DNA of 64,000 nt from Streptomyces sp. NBC_00223 (GTDB taxonomy: Bacteria > Actinomycetota > Actinomycetes > Streptomycetales > Streptomycetaceae), in NCBI RefSeq assembly GCF_036199905.1, contig NZ_CP108109.1, positions 4,773,501-4,837,500 of the forward strand, in the 5' to 3' direction. Shown piece by piece: positions 16,716 to 25,273 of this stretch. The position numbers were made by a program, and so were the translations under genes. Numbering within the stretch: position 1 is the first letter of the stretch; the number at the start of each line of letters is the position of its first letter. The notes under the pieces were generated by a model that did not search any database, was not told the origin of the DNA, and saw nothing but the letters and a program-made list of their open reading frames with translations.

Positions 16716-17483
16716 TCACCACAGGGTGTAGCCGCCGTCGATGACGAGGACCGATCCGGTGACGAAGGACGACGCCGGGCTGGCCAGGTAGAGGGCGGCC
16801 GGGGCGATCTCCGAGGCCTGCGCGTACCGCTGCATCGGGACTTCGTCGATCCAGTAGTGCTTGTACTCGGGGAGGTCGATGTCGGAGATCTCGGTCTTGG
16901 TGTAGCCGGGGGCGATCGCGTTCACCCGTACCGAGCGGGGTGCCCACTCCGCGGCCAGCGACCGGGTCATGTGGTGGACCCCGGCCTTGGAGACGGCGTA
17001 AGGGGCGTGCCACTGCGGACGGTTGATGATCATGCCGGACATCGATCCGACGTTGACGATGGAACCGGTGCCGCGCTCGACCATGGACTCGCCGACCACC
17101 TGGCTGGCCTTCCAGACCGCGTTGAGGTTGGTGGCCATGACCCGGTCCCAGTTCTCGTCGTCGATGGTCAGCGACTCGCCGTGGATGCCCACGCCGGCGT
17201 TGTTGACGAGAATGTCGATCGGGCCCAGCTGCTCGGTGACCTGGTCGCGCATGGCGACGAGGGCTTCGCGGCTGGTGACGTCGGTCCGCGTGGAGATCAC
17301 GGTGCCGCCGAGGGCCGCCAGTTCGGCCACGGCCTCGCCGTTGCGCGCCTCGTCCCGGCTGGCGATCGCGACCGAGGCGCCCGCCTCGGCCAGCGCGGTC
17401 GCGATGGCCTTGCCGATGCCGCGGTTTCCGCCGGTGACGACGGCTACCTTCCCGTCGAGCCGGAACTGGTCCAGGACGCTCAT
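16716..17483 (-). CDS. Short-chain dehydrogenase/reductase, probable polyol or sugar dehydrogenase
   Basis: The 255-residue classical SDR has the cofactor motif VVTGGNRGIG, LVNNAGVGIHG, catalytic Ser in NVGSMSG, and YAVSK (Tyr-x-x-x-Lys), ending in VIDGGYTLW. The sequence resembles mannitol, arabitol and xylitol dehydrogenases of this family. The start at 17483 overlaps the stop of the kinase gene by 4 nt. In context it would oxidise an imported polyol to a ketose for the kinase encoded upstream. Confidence 0.88.
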   Translation of the reverse strand: MSVLDQFRLDGKVAVVTGGNRGIGKAIATALAEAGASVAIASRDEARNGEAVAELAALGGTVISTRTDVTSREALVAMRDQVTEQLGPIDILVNNAGVGIHGESLTIDDENWDRVMATNLNAVWKASQVVGESMVERGTGSIVNVGSMSGMIINRPQWHAPYAVSKAGVHHMTRSLAAEWAPRSVRVNAIAPGYTKTEISDIDLPEYKHYWIDEVPMQRYAQASEIAPAALYLASPASSFVTGSVLVIDGGYTLW

Positions 17484-18187
17484 GCGGTTGCCTCCTCGAT
17501 GAACGGGGTCTGTGATGTCACGGCCGGCACCCGGACGATCCGGTCCGCGTGCGGGCGAGTGCTCTCGATGAGCTCCGCGTTGCGCTGGTCCGAGCCGTGC
17601 GAGCGCTCGTACGCCTCCTCGGCGGAGCGTCCGAAGGAGATGTGGCGGGCGATCAGCCGGTCGAAGCGGACGCCGTCGCCCGGGTCCAGGTACCAGCACT
17701 GGTCGAGCAGTCCGCGCACCGGACCCCAGGGGCCCTCGTCGACCAGCAGGTAATTGCCCTCGGTGACGATCAGGGGCACGTCGCGCGCGATGGGCACCGC
17801 GCAGGAGATGGACTCCTCCATGCTCCGGTCGAAGAACGAGGTGTAGACGGTCTCGTCCTCCTGCGCGCGCAGCCGGCGCAGAAGGTTGACGTACCCGGCG
17901 GCGTCGAAGGTGTCGGCGGCTCCCTTGCGGGCCCGCCGTCCCAGCCGGTCCAGCTCGGCGTTGGCCAGGTGGAAGCCGTCGAGCCCGACAAGCACCGCCT
18001 GGTCGCCGAGGGCGGACACGATGGTCTCGCCGAGGGTGGACTTGCCCGAACCGGGGGCGCCGGTGATGCCGAGAACCCGCCGCCCGCCCGGGACGATCAG
18101 TGCGCGGGCCGCCGCGACCAGATCCTCGATGCGGACGGCCTCGGCCTCCCTCGTCCGCTCGGTGCCGATGGTCGGTTGGGGGTTCAT
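17480..18187 (-). CDS. Nucleoside/sugar kinase of the FrcK/uridine-kinase-like P-loop family
   Basis: The 235-residue P-loop kinase has Walker A GITGAPGSGKSTL (residues 40-52), then VGLDGFHLANAELDR and IVTEGNYLLVDEGPW. This pattern is typical of the family annotated as nucleoside/nucleotide kinase or FrcK, encoded with fructose/ribose-type ABC transporters. Coupling by ATGA overlaps on both sides places it tightly in the operon. The likely role is phosphorylation of the ketose produced from the imported sugar alcohol; the exact substrate is not known. Confidence 0.82.
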   Translation of the reverse strand: MNPQPTIGTERTREAEAVRIEDLVAAARALIVPGGRRVLGITGAPGSGKSTLGETIVSALGDQAVLVGLDGFHLANAELDRLGRRARKGAADTFDAAGYVNLLRRLRAQEDETVYTSFFDRSMEESISCAVPIARDVPLIVTEGNYLLVDEGPWGPVRGLLDQCWYLDPGDGVRFDRLIARHISFGRSAEEAYERSHGSDQRNAELIESTRPHADRIVRVPAVTSQTPFIEEATA

Positions 18188-19038
18188 CGCTGCTCGCCCT
18201 TCGTCAGTTGCGTGAGTACCGCCTGGTCGCTCGGGTGCCGCGGCGGCGGTTCGGACTGCTCGGCCGCCTCGGGCGACTTGGCACCGGTCATGAGGGCGAC
18301 GGCCTCCTCCATGGAGGTGTTCTTCGGGTCGACCAGCGCGATACGGCGTCCCAGCCGGTGAATGTGGATACGGTCGGCGACCTGGAAGACATTGGGCATG
18401 TTGTGGCTGATGAGCACCACGGGCAGCCCCCTGTCACGGACCCGGAGGATCAGGTCGAGGACCTGGTTGGTCTCGCGGACACCCAGGGCCGCGGTCGGCT
18501 CGTCCATGACCACGACCCGGGTCGCCCAGGCGGCGACCCGCGCGACGGCGACGGCCTGGCGCTGCCCGCCGGACAGGGTCTCGACCTTCTGGCCGATGGA
18601 CTGGATACGGATGCCCAGGTCGACCATGTGCCGTGCCGAGCCGTGCCGCATGGCGCCCTTGTCCAGCTGCCGGAAGACGGTGCCGAGAATTCCCTTACGG
18701 CGCTGCTCCCGGCCCAGGTACAGGTTCTGGGAGATGTCGAGCGCCGGCGCGACGCCCAGCTCCTGGTACACGGTCTCGATGCCGGCGTTGCGGGCGTCGA
18801 GGGGGTTGCGGAACTGTACGGGCTCCCCGTCGAGGAGCAAGGTGCCCTCGTCGGGGATGACCGCTCCGGTCAGCGACTTGATCAGGGTGGACTTGCCGGC
18901 CCCGTTGTCGCCGATGACGGCGAGAATCTCCCCCGGGCGCAGATCGAAGTCGCTGTTGTCCATGGCGACCACATGGCCGTAACGCTTGGTCAGGCCGCGG
19001 GCCTCCATCACGTTCGGTACGGAGTCGGAGCCGGTCAT
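18184..19038 (-). CDS. Sugar ABC transporter ATP-binding protein (FrcA type, single ATPase domain)
   Basis: The 284-residue ATPase has Walker A IGDNGAGKSTL, Q-loop VYQELG, signature LSGGQRQAVAVAR, Walker B VVVMDEPTAALG and the switch His in VLISHN. Carbohydrate importers of the RbsA type usually carry two ATPase domains; FrcA-type proteins such as this carry one and must dimerise. The C-terminal 30 residues are a charged tail. The ATG at 19038 overlaps the permease stop (ATGA). Confidence 0.92.
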   Translation of the reverse strand: MTGSDSVPNVMEARGLTKRYGHVVAMDNSDFDLRPGEILAVIGDNGAGKSTLIKSLTGAVIPDEGTLLLDGEPVQFRNPLDARNAGIETVYQELGVAPALDISQNLYLGREQRRKGILGTVFRQLDKGAMRHGSARHMVDLGIRIQSIGQKVETLSGGQRQAVAVARVAAWATRVVVMDEPTAALGVRETNQVLDLILRVRDRGLPVVLISHNMPNVFQVADRIHIHRLGRRIALVDPKNTSMEEAVALMTGAKSPEAAEQSEPPPRHPSDQAVLTQLTKGEQR

Positions 19039-20042
19039 CGTGTCTGCCTCCTTCGGACGAGGTGGTCGACACCGACGGCGATGACCACCAGGACCCCGGT
19101 GGCGACCTGCTGGTAGAGCGAGTCGATACCGGCCTGGGTGAGCCCGTTCTGGAGCACGGTCACGATGAGCGCGCCGATGAACGTGCCGAGGACCCCGCCC
19201 CGGCCGCCGAAGAGGCTGGTGCCTCCGATGACGACCGCGGTGATGCTGTCGAGGTTGCCGTTGGCGTACCCGCTGGGGTCGGCGGTCGGGGTGCGGCCGA
19301 GTGCCTGCCAGGCGGCGAAGAAGTAGATGACCGCCGCGACCACGTACACGCTCAGCAGGACCCGCTTGACCTTGATCCCGGCGAGCGCCGCCGCCTTGTC
19401 GTTGTCACCGACGGCGTAGACCCGCACCCCCCAGGAGGTCTGGCTGAGGGCGTAGCCCAGCACCGCGGTGAGGGCGATCCACAGCATGACCCCGTAGGTG
19501 ATGGTCACCCCGCCGACCGTCGGCCCCTCGTTGAGCACGGTCAGGAAGTCGGATCCGATGGTGTAGCTCTGCGAGGAGGTGTAGAGCCGGGCCGACGCGG
19601 CGACCACCGACATGACACCGAGGGTGACGATGAAGGGTGGCAGCTTCAGGAACGACACCAGCATGCCGTTGACCGAGCCGACCGCCACACAGATCACCAG
19701 ACCGACCAGCGCGGCCAGGACCGGGTTGCCGTGGACGGCCATCTTCCCGATGACGACCGATCCGAGGACCATGATCGCGCCGTTCGCCAGGTCGATGCCC
19801 GACGTCAGGATGATCAGGGTCTGACCGAGCGCCAGGGTGCCCACCACGACGGACTGCTGGGCGATCAGCGACAGGTTCTCGGAGTTGAAGAACGTGCTCG
19901 TCGACAGGGCGAACACGACGATCGCGACGATCAGGGCCGCGAGCGGCCCGGCGATCTGATGGGACGCCAGGCCGCGGAGGTCCCGGCGGGGGCCGAGGCC
20001 CCTTTCGAGGGCCGCGACGTCGACGTCATGAGCGGTGGTCAC
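19035..20042 (-). CDS. Sugar ABC transporter permease (FrcC/RbsC type)
   Basis: The 335-residue multi-pass membrane protein of the BPD_transp_2 family has IILTSGIDLANGAIMVLGSV and the cytoplasmic EAA-like segment VYAVGDNDKAAALAGIKVKR. Eight to ten hydrophobic helices are visible. The GTG at 20042 was chosen because it overlaps the stop of the binding-protein gene in a GTGA junction. A longer start at 20072 would run inside the upstream gene. Confidence 0.9.
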   Translation of the reverse strand: MTTAHDVDVAALERGLGPRRDLRGLASHQIAGPLAALIVAIVVFALSTSTFFNSENLSLIAQQSVVVGTLALGQTLIILTSGIDLANGAIMVLGSVVIGKMAVHGNPVLAALVGLVICVAVGSVNGMLVSFLKLPPFIVTLGVMSVVAASARLYTSSQSYTIGSDFLTVLNEGPTVGGVTITYGVMLWIALTAVLGYALSQTSWGVRVYAVGDNDKAAALAGIKVKRVLLSVYVVAAVIYFFAAWQALGRTPTADPSGYANGNLDSITAVVIGGTSLFGGRGGVLGTFIGALIVTVLQNGLTQAGIDSLYQQVATGVLVVIAVGVDHLVRRRQTR

Positions 20043-21058
20043 TTGGGACCCCAGCAGTGGCTCAGGCCCCAATCGGAGGACTGGGAGTCGACGCCGGCCA
20101 CCGGGTGGTCGGTGATGAGGACCGTGCCCGAGTCGATGATGCCGCCCTTGGGCTTGGTGCCGTCCTTGACGTACTGATCGGCGGCGGCGACGGCCATCTC
20201 ACCCATCTTGTCGGGGAACTGCATCGCGGTGGCGCCGATGATGCCCTTCTTCACGTCCTCGACACCGCTGCACGCGCCGTCGACCGAGACCAGGACGGTC
20301 TTCGCGGCCAGGCCCTTGTTCTTGAGGGCGGTGTAGGCGCCGTGCGCGACGGGCTCGTTGATCGTGTAGACGACATTGATGTCGGGGTGGGCCGACAGCA
20401 GGTTCTCCATCTGGGACTGGCCGGTGTCCACCGTGCCCTGGGTCAGCGCGCTGCCCGCCACGACCGGGGACTTGGCGGTGATGCCGTAGCCGCTGAGGAA
20501 TCCGTTGTGACGGTCGGCGGCCGGCTTGTCCGAGAGGTCGAAGTCCAGCAGCGCGACATGCGGGTCGCTCGGGGAGGACGCCTTGGCCCACTCGCCGATG
20601 AGCTTGCCCGCCGTGACGTTGTCGGTGGCGTAGGTCGCGTCCGCGGCGTCGGTCGGGTCGAGGGCCGCGTTGACGGTGAGCACGAGAATGCCCTTGTCCT
20701 GGGCCTTCTTCAGTACGCCGTTGAGCGCGGTCGCGTTGGCCGGGGTGACGACGATCGCCTTCACCTTGTTGGCGATCATGTTCTCGATGGCGGTCACCTG
20801 CGTCGCCGAGTCGCCCGGAGTCTTGGCCTCGGCCTTCATGACCTTCCAGCCCTTGGCCTTCGCTGCGGCCTCGGTCCCCTTTTCCAGGGTGTTGAAGAAC
20901 GGGTTGCTCAGGTTCAGTTCGACGATCCCGAGGGTGGGGGCGCCGCCCGAGCCACCGCCGGACCCGCCGCCCGAGCCGCATCCCACGGCGGCGACGGCAC
21001 AGGCGATGGTGAGGGCCGCGATCCGGGCCGGGGTGGGAACACGTCGGACGATCTTCAT
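20039..21058 (-). CDS. Sugar-binding lipoprotein of an ABC importer (Peripla_BP_4)
   Basis: The 339-residue protein begins with a basic N region, a hydrophobic core and a lipobox ending in AVGC, followed by a Gly/Ser linker, so it should be a membrane-anchored lipoprotein. The body has the ribose/fructose-binding fold (LGIVELNLSNPFFNTLEKG, AIVVTPANATALNGVLKKA, VYTINEPVAHGAYTAL). A perfect AGGAGG ribosome site precedes the ATG. It is the first gene of a six-gene operon (binding protein, permease, ATPase, kinase, SDR, transketolase) and is divergent from the ROK regulator. Confidence 0.92.
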   Translation of the reverse strand: MKIVRRVPTPARIAALTIACAVAAVGCGSGGGSGGGSGGAPTLGIVELNLSNPFFNTLEKGTEAAAKAKGWKVMKAEAKTPGDSATQVTAIENMIANKVKAIVVTPANATALNGVLKKAQDKGILVLTVNAALDPTDAADATYATDNVTAGKLIGEWAKASSPSDPHVALLDFDLSDKPAADRHNGFLSGYGITAKSPVVAGSALTQGTVDTGQSQMENLLSAHPDINVVYTINEPVAHGAYTALKNKGLAAKTVLVSVDGACSGVEDVKKGIIGATAMQFPDKMGEMAVAAADQYVKDGTKPKGGIIDSGTVLITDHPVAGVDSQSSDWGLSHCWGPK

Positions 21059-21145
21059 TGAGTCCTCCTGGACGCAGGGCCGTCATCTCGGCCCCGCAGC
21101 GGGTTTATTCGCTTCGGGCGTCGACATGACCGGGTTGTTACGTCG

Positions 21146-21174
21146 ATATTGCGTATCGTTCTATCGCCTGTCAA
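21146..21174 (-). promoter_or_regulatory. Predicted promoter of the sugar operon
   Basis: On the minus strand TTGACA (21169-21174) is separated by 17 bp from CAATAT (21146-21151). The region is AT-rich for this genome and lies between the operon and the divergent ROK gene, so it is the expected place for the ROK operator. The short palindrome-rich stretch GTTACGTCGATATTGCGTAT overlaps the -10 element. Confidence 0.6.
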
Positions 21175-21259
21175 GCAGAAAGAACCTTCTTATGTATGGT
21201 GGCCGACGTAAATCGGTGGTTCACTACAGTGACGCGCGACTTCCCGAGAGCGGAGCGAG

Positions 21260-22492
21260 ATGACCGATACGACAAGTACGGCCCCGGCCGGCCCGGTTCC
21301 CTGGCGCGCGGACGAGGGCCCCGGACGCATCCTGGAACTGATCACCACGGGCCAGGCCCGGACCCGGACCGCCATCTCCCAGCTGACCGGCCTGTCCCGG
21401 TCGACGGTCGGTCAGCGGCTCGACGTGCTGTTCGCCGCCGGCCTGATCCGGGAGAGCGACCAGAGCGTGCCCTCGCGCGGCCGGCCGTCCCGGACGCTGC
21501 AACTCGACCCCTCCGCGGGGCTGATCATCAGCGTGGACGTCGGGGAGGAGCGGACTCGGGTCGCCGTCACGGACCTCAGCGCGGGCATCCTCACCGAACG
21601 CGTCGAGCGGCTCGTCCTCGGGGAGGGCCCCGATGTGCTCCTCGACAAGATCACGGCGACCGTACGGGAGATGATCGGCAACGCCGGCCTCGCCGACAAG
21701 GCGGTCGCCGGCATCGGACTGGGACTGCCCGCGCCCGTCGACTACGAGGCCGGCCGCGTACTCGGCTGGTCCATCATGTCCGGGTGGGACGATTACGACA
21801 TTCGCGGACATTTGCGCCGGACTTGGCAGGTCCCGATCCTCATCGACAACGACGTCAATCTGCTCACCCTCGCCGAGCACCGGCGGTTCTGGCGCGACCA
21901 GCCGCATCTGCTCTACATCAAGGCCGGCACCGGCGTCGGCAGCGGAATGGTCATCGGCGGACGCGTCAACCGGGGCGCCCAGGGGGCGGCGGGCGACATC
22001 GGCCACGCCCACATCACCGGCTTCGGCGACCCGCAGTGCCGCTGCGGCAACCGGGGCTGCCTGGAATCCCTCATCGGCGGCTGGGCGCTGGCCCGCGATC
22101 TGCGCGGCCGTCACCAGAACGACGGCCACGACGCGCGCGATGTCGTCGACCAGGTCAAGCGCGGGGACAGCGCCGCCGTCGCCGCCCTGCGGACCGCGGG
22201 CCGGATCCTCGGCGAGGCCGTCGCCTACGCGACCAGCCTGCTCAACCCGGACATCATCGTCCTCGGCGGTCGGCTCAACACCGTCGGCGACCATCTGATG
22301 GCGGGCGTCCGCGAGGTCATCTACCAGCGCTCACTGCCGCTTGCCACACGGCAGTTGCAGATCGTGCCGACCAAGTTCAAGTCCCGGGCCGGGATCGCCG
22401 GAGCCACCTACCTCGTACGCGACCACGTCCTCCACCCGGCGACGCTCGACGCCACGCTCGCCGCGGGCGGGTCCCCCTTCGCGACGCTCTGA
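21260..22492 (+). CDS. ROK-family transcriptional regulator
   Basis: The 410-residue protein has an N-terminal MarR-like winged HTH (TAISQLTGLSRSTVGQRLDVL, about residues 37-57) and a C-terminal ROK/hexokinase-like domain. That domain contains DNDVNLLTLAEH, the Gly-rich ATP/sugar loop KAGTGVGSGMVIGG, GDIGHAHI and the zinc-site Cys cluster in CRCGNRGCLES. It very probably represses the divergent sugar operon and is released by the imported sugar or its phosphate. The start ATG at 21260 follows a GGAG site. Confidence 0.9.
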   Translation: MTDTTSTAPAGPVPWRADEGPGRILELITTGQARTRTAISQLTGLSRSTVGQRLDVLFAAGLIRESDQSVPSRGRPSRTLQLDPSAGLIISVDVGEERTRVAVTDLSAGILTERVERLVLGEGPDVLLDKITATVREMIGNAGLADKAVAGIGLGLPAPVDYEAGRVLGWSIMSGWDDYDIRGHLRRTWQVPILIDNDVNLLTLAEHRRFWRDQPHLLYIKAGTGVGSGMVIGGRVNRGAQGAAGDIGHAHITGFGDPQCRCGNRGCLESLIGGWALARDLRGRHQNDGHDARDVVDQVKRGDSAAVAALRTAGRILGEAVAYATSLLNPDIIVLGGRLNTVGDHLMAGVREVIYQRSLPLATRQLQIVPTKFKSRAGIAGATYLVRDHVLHPATLDATLAAGGSPFATL

Positions 22493-22568
22493 CCCCGGGG
22501 TCGCCGCTTTCGCCGTAGCCGGGGCTGCCCGCTTTGGCACGCTTTAGTACGTATTGGCATGTCCTGGT

Positions 22569-22589
22569 GTGGGGCACCGGCCGCCCCAC
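22569..22589. terminator. Hairpin between ROK and SulP genes
   Basis: GTGGGGC pairs with GCCCCAC across a 7-nt loop, between two convergent genes. Confidence 0.45.
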
Positions 22590-22636
22590 GAGCGCCGCCT
22601 CTCGGGTACGGGCGGCGGTCGTGGAGCGGGGGCGGG

Positions 22637-24166
22637 TCAGTGGCTGGTGAGTTCGCCGCTGAGGTTGCCGTGCATCTTCGCGCTGGCCTCGTTGAGGCCG
22701 ACGATCTCGACGTTCTTGCCGCGCCCGGCGTACTTGCCGGTGATCGCGTCGAGGGCGGCCACCGAGGAGGCGTCCCAGACATGGGCGTCGGTGAGGTCGA
22801 TGACGACCCGGCCGGGGTCGCCCGCGTAGTCGAACCGGTTGACCAGGTCGTTGGAGGAGGCGAAGAACAGCTCGCCGGTGACGGCGTAGACGACTGTCCC
22901 TCCGTCGGGATCGGTGGAGGCCGTGACGTCGGCGTGGTGGGCGACCCGGCGGGCGAAGATCACCATGGCGGTGACGGTCCCGACCACGACACCGATCGAC
23001 AGGTTGCGGGTCACGACCACGACGGCCACGGTGACGACCATGACGGCGGTCTCGCCGACCGGCATCCGCTTGAGCGTGGCGGGCCTGACCGAGTGCCAGT
23101 CGAAGGTGCCGACCGAGACCAGGACCATGACCGCGACCAGGGCGGCCATCGGGATGTCGGAGACTATCGGCCCGAGCGCGATGCACAGGATCAGCAGGAA
23201 GAACCCGGCCAGGAACGTCGAGAGCCGGGTGCGGGCGCCGTTCTTGACGTTGATCATGGTCTGGCCGATCATCGCGCAGCCGCCCATGCCGCCGAAGAAC
23301 CCGGTGACGATGTTGGCGACACCCTGGCCGACGCACTCCCGGGTCTTGTTGGAGTCGGTGTCGGTGATGTCGTCCACCAGCTTGGCGGTCATCAGCGACT
23401 CCATCAGCCCGACCAGCGCCATCGCCAGCGCGTAGGGCGCGATGACGGTGAGCGTGTGGACGGTGAACGGGACGTCGGGCAGCCCCGGCACCGGCAGTGA
23501 CGACGGCAGCTTGCCCTTGTCGCCGACCGTGGGCACCGCGATCCCGGCCGCCACCGTGATCACGGTCAGGATCACGATCGACACCAGCGGCGCGGGCACC
23601 GCCTTGGTGATCCGGGGAAAGAACACCATCATCGCCAGGCCCGCGACGACCAGCGGATAGACCGCCCAGGGCACGTCGTGGAGGTTGGGGATCTGCGCGG
23701 TGAACAGCAGGATGCCCAGCGCGTTGACGAAGCCGACCATCACCGAACGCGGCACGAACCGCATCAGCTTGGCCACCCCGAGCGAGCCCAGCACGATCTG
23801 GAAGATCCCGGCGAGGATGACCGTGGCGATCAGATAGCCCAGACCGTGCTGGCGGGTGACGGGCGCCACGACCAGGGCGACGGCGCCGGTGGAGGCGGAG
23901 ATCATCGCCGGGCGGCCGCCGACGAAGGCGATGACCATCGCCATCGTGCACGCGGCGAACAGGCCCACCTTGGGGTCGACTCCGGCGATGACGGAGAACG
24001 AGATCGCCTCGGGAATCAGCGCCAGGCCCACCACGAGGCCGGCCAGGACCTCGACACGGAAGACCTTCGGTGAGAGCCAGACGGGCCGGGGCAGGCCGCG
24101 GAGGCGCGCGGACGGGGACGGGGAGGGAGACGGGGACGGGGACGGCGGCTTGGCGGGGGACTGCAC
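22637..24166 (-). CDS. SulP/SLC26-family anion transporter with STAS domain
   Basis: The 509-residue protein starts with a Pro/Ser-rich cytoplasmic tail (residues 6-20), then the SulP membrane domain with about 12-14 spans (VLAGLVVGLALIPEAISFSV, GLMESLMTAKLVDDITDTDSN, GQGVANIVTGFFGGMGGCAM). A C-terminal STAS domain follows (VVIDLTDAHVWDASSVAALD). SulP proteins carry sulfate, bicarbonate or other anions; substrate is not decided by sequence. The next plus-strand gene is a sulfur-type monooxygenase, but there are over 800 bp between them and they are divergent, so a shared role in sulfur supply is only a suggestion. Confidence 0.9.
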   Translation of the reverse strand: MQSPAKPPSPSPSPSPSPSARLRGLPRPVWLSPKVFRVEVLAGLVVGLALIPEAISFSVIAGVDPKVGLFAACTMAMVIAFVGGRPAMISASTGAVALVVAPVTRQHGLGYLIATVILAGIFQIVLGSLGVAKLMRFVPRSVMVGFVNALGILLFTAQIPNLHDVPWAVYPLVVAGLAMMVFFPRITKAVPAPLVSIVILTVITVAAGIAVPTVGDKGKLPSSLPVPGLPDVPFTVHTLTVIAPYALAMALVGLMESLMTAKLVDDITDTDSNKTRECVGQGVANIVTGFFGGMGGCAMIGQTMINVKNGARTRLSTFLAGFFLLILCIALGPIVSDIPMAALVAVMVLVSVGTFDWHSVRPATLKRMPVGETAVMVVTVAVVVVTRNLSIGVVVGTVTAMVIFARRVAHHADVTASTDPDGGTVVYAVTGELFFASSNDLVNRFDYAGDPGRVVIDLTDAHVWDASSVAALDAITGKYAGRGKNVEIVGLNEASAKMHGNLSGELTSH

Positions 24167-24852
24167 GGGAGACCTGTTCGTGCTCGGGCGCGGCCGAGGA
24201 GGGCCGCGCGGGGGACGCGCAGGGCCTGGGCGGCGGTGCGCGGATCGCCCGGCGTCGCGGGCGGAGGTCCGGTCGCGGGGGCCGTACCGCCGGTGACGGG
24301 CGGTACGGCTCAGCGCGTGGGTGACATCAGGGCGGGCAGCAGGCGGCGGCGGGCGACAGAATCATGCGCACGCTTCGTCTCTCCTGCTCGCGGGTTTCTG
24401 CGGGGGCGTCGTCGGCCCCGACACGGCGGCGGACGGCCATCGGTGCCCGCCCGCACGGCTGGGACGCGGCCCAGGGCCGCCGTCACCGCGACGACTCTAC
24501 CCTGACCCGCGCACGGACTCTGTCCAAAAGGTCCTGTATATACGGGTTTAGGCCGGTCCCGAATCCTGCCGCCGACCGGTCGAGAACGCCGTCTCGCCGT
24601 CTGGTCGAGAGCGGGGCCACCGTCCGGCGCGGAACGTGGCCGTCGGTTGGTCGGGGGCGCCGTGGCCGTCCGGCGCAGGACGTAGCCGTGACCGGTCCGG
24701 AACATGGGCGCCGTCCGGCGCGGAACGCTGCCGTCGATCGGCCCGAAACGCCGTCGTCGGCCCGCGCGGTACACCGCCGCCCGCCGGCGCGGGGACGCGC
24801 CCGCCGCGGCGCGCGCGCCGACCCCCAACCTCCGCCCGAAGGGCATCCGCTC
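24167..24852. other. Intergenic region with degenerate short repeats, no gene supported
   Basis: Between the SulP start and the leader-peptide promoter lie about 690 bp. From about 24610 to 24750 the words GTCCGGCGCGGAACG and close variants recur at irregular spacing. All six frames are open for long stretches but encode Arg/Pro-rich low-complexity products. An AT-rich patch near 24528-24551 (CCTGTATATACGGGTTTA) could hold the SulP promoter. Confidence 0.5.
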
Positions 24853-24883
24853 TTGACAAGTGCGCCCACCCGCCACGTACGTT
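24853..24883 (+). promoter_or_regulatory. Possible promoter of the leader peptide and monooxygenase
   Basis: TTGACA at 24853-24858 is followed after 19 bp by TACGTT (24878-24883). The spacing is long, so this is tentative. It is about 120 bp before the leader peptide start. Confidence 0.35.
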
Positions 24884-25002
24884 CGTTCCGCACCAATAAG
24901 AAACAAGAGCGGCCGAGCGATCCGATTCGTCGAGGCCGCGGTCACCACGCGTCGCGTTCCGCGGCGCCGCCGGGCGTCGACGCCCGGCCGACGGGAGTCA
25001 CC

Positions 25003-25110
25003 GTGAGCGCATCGCACGTCGGGTCGGTCGGAACCACGGTTCCGCTGCCGATCGGGACGAAGCGCCGGCACGTGGACCTCTGCCGTACCCACGCCGCGCT
25101 CTGTCGCTGA
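25003..25110 (+). CDS. Putative cysteine leader peptide (35 residues)
   Basis: A GTG-started frame encodes a 35-residue peptide ending RRHVDLCRTHAALCR and then TGA. The ending with HVDLCR and a final Cys-Arg matches the small leader peptides found in Streptomyces upstream of sulfur-assimilation and sulfonate-type operons. GGGAG lies upstream of the start. With Cys codons close to the stop and strong hairpins at 25132-25203, ribosome stalling under cysteine shortage could control readthrough into the monooxygenase. The family resemblance is from memory; the attenuation mechanism is an inference. Confidence 0.6.
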   Translation: MSASHVGSVGTTVPLPIGTKRRHVDLCRTHAALCR

Positions 25111-25131
25111 CGATCCGCTCCACCTCCCCCT

Positions 25132-25203
25132 GCGGGCCCACGCGCCTCCGCGTGCCCGCGCGCACCCGAGAAGACGCGCGCCCGGACCAGGTCCGGTACG
25201 CGC
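25132..25203 (+). promoter_or_regulatory. Candidate attenuator hairpins between leader peptide and monooxygenase
   Basis: Hairpin one (25132-25159) pairs GCGGGC and ACGCG with CGCGT and GCCCGC, an 11-bp stem with a 2-nt bulge. Hairpin two (25176-25203) pairs GCGCG/CCGGACC with GGTCCGG/CGCGC, leaving one mismatch region. They lie 22 and 66 nt after the leader stop codon. No clear U-run follows, which is usual in high-GC actinobacteria. Confidence 0.45.
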
Positions 25204-25273
25204 CCGGTGCCCGTTCCCCCCGAAGATTCCGCTGCCCCGAGACGTCACCGACGTCGGTGAGAATGGACGAGTT

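Noticed and set aside
24310..25248. Arg-rich open frames on both strands between SulP and the monooxygenase
   Set aside because: The products are low-complexity with no domain, and no good ribosome sites are present. Only the 35-residue leader peptide is supported.
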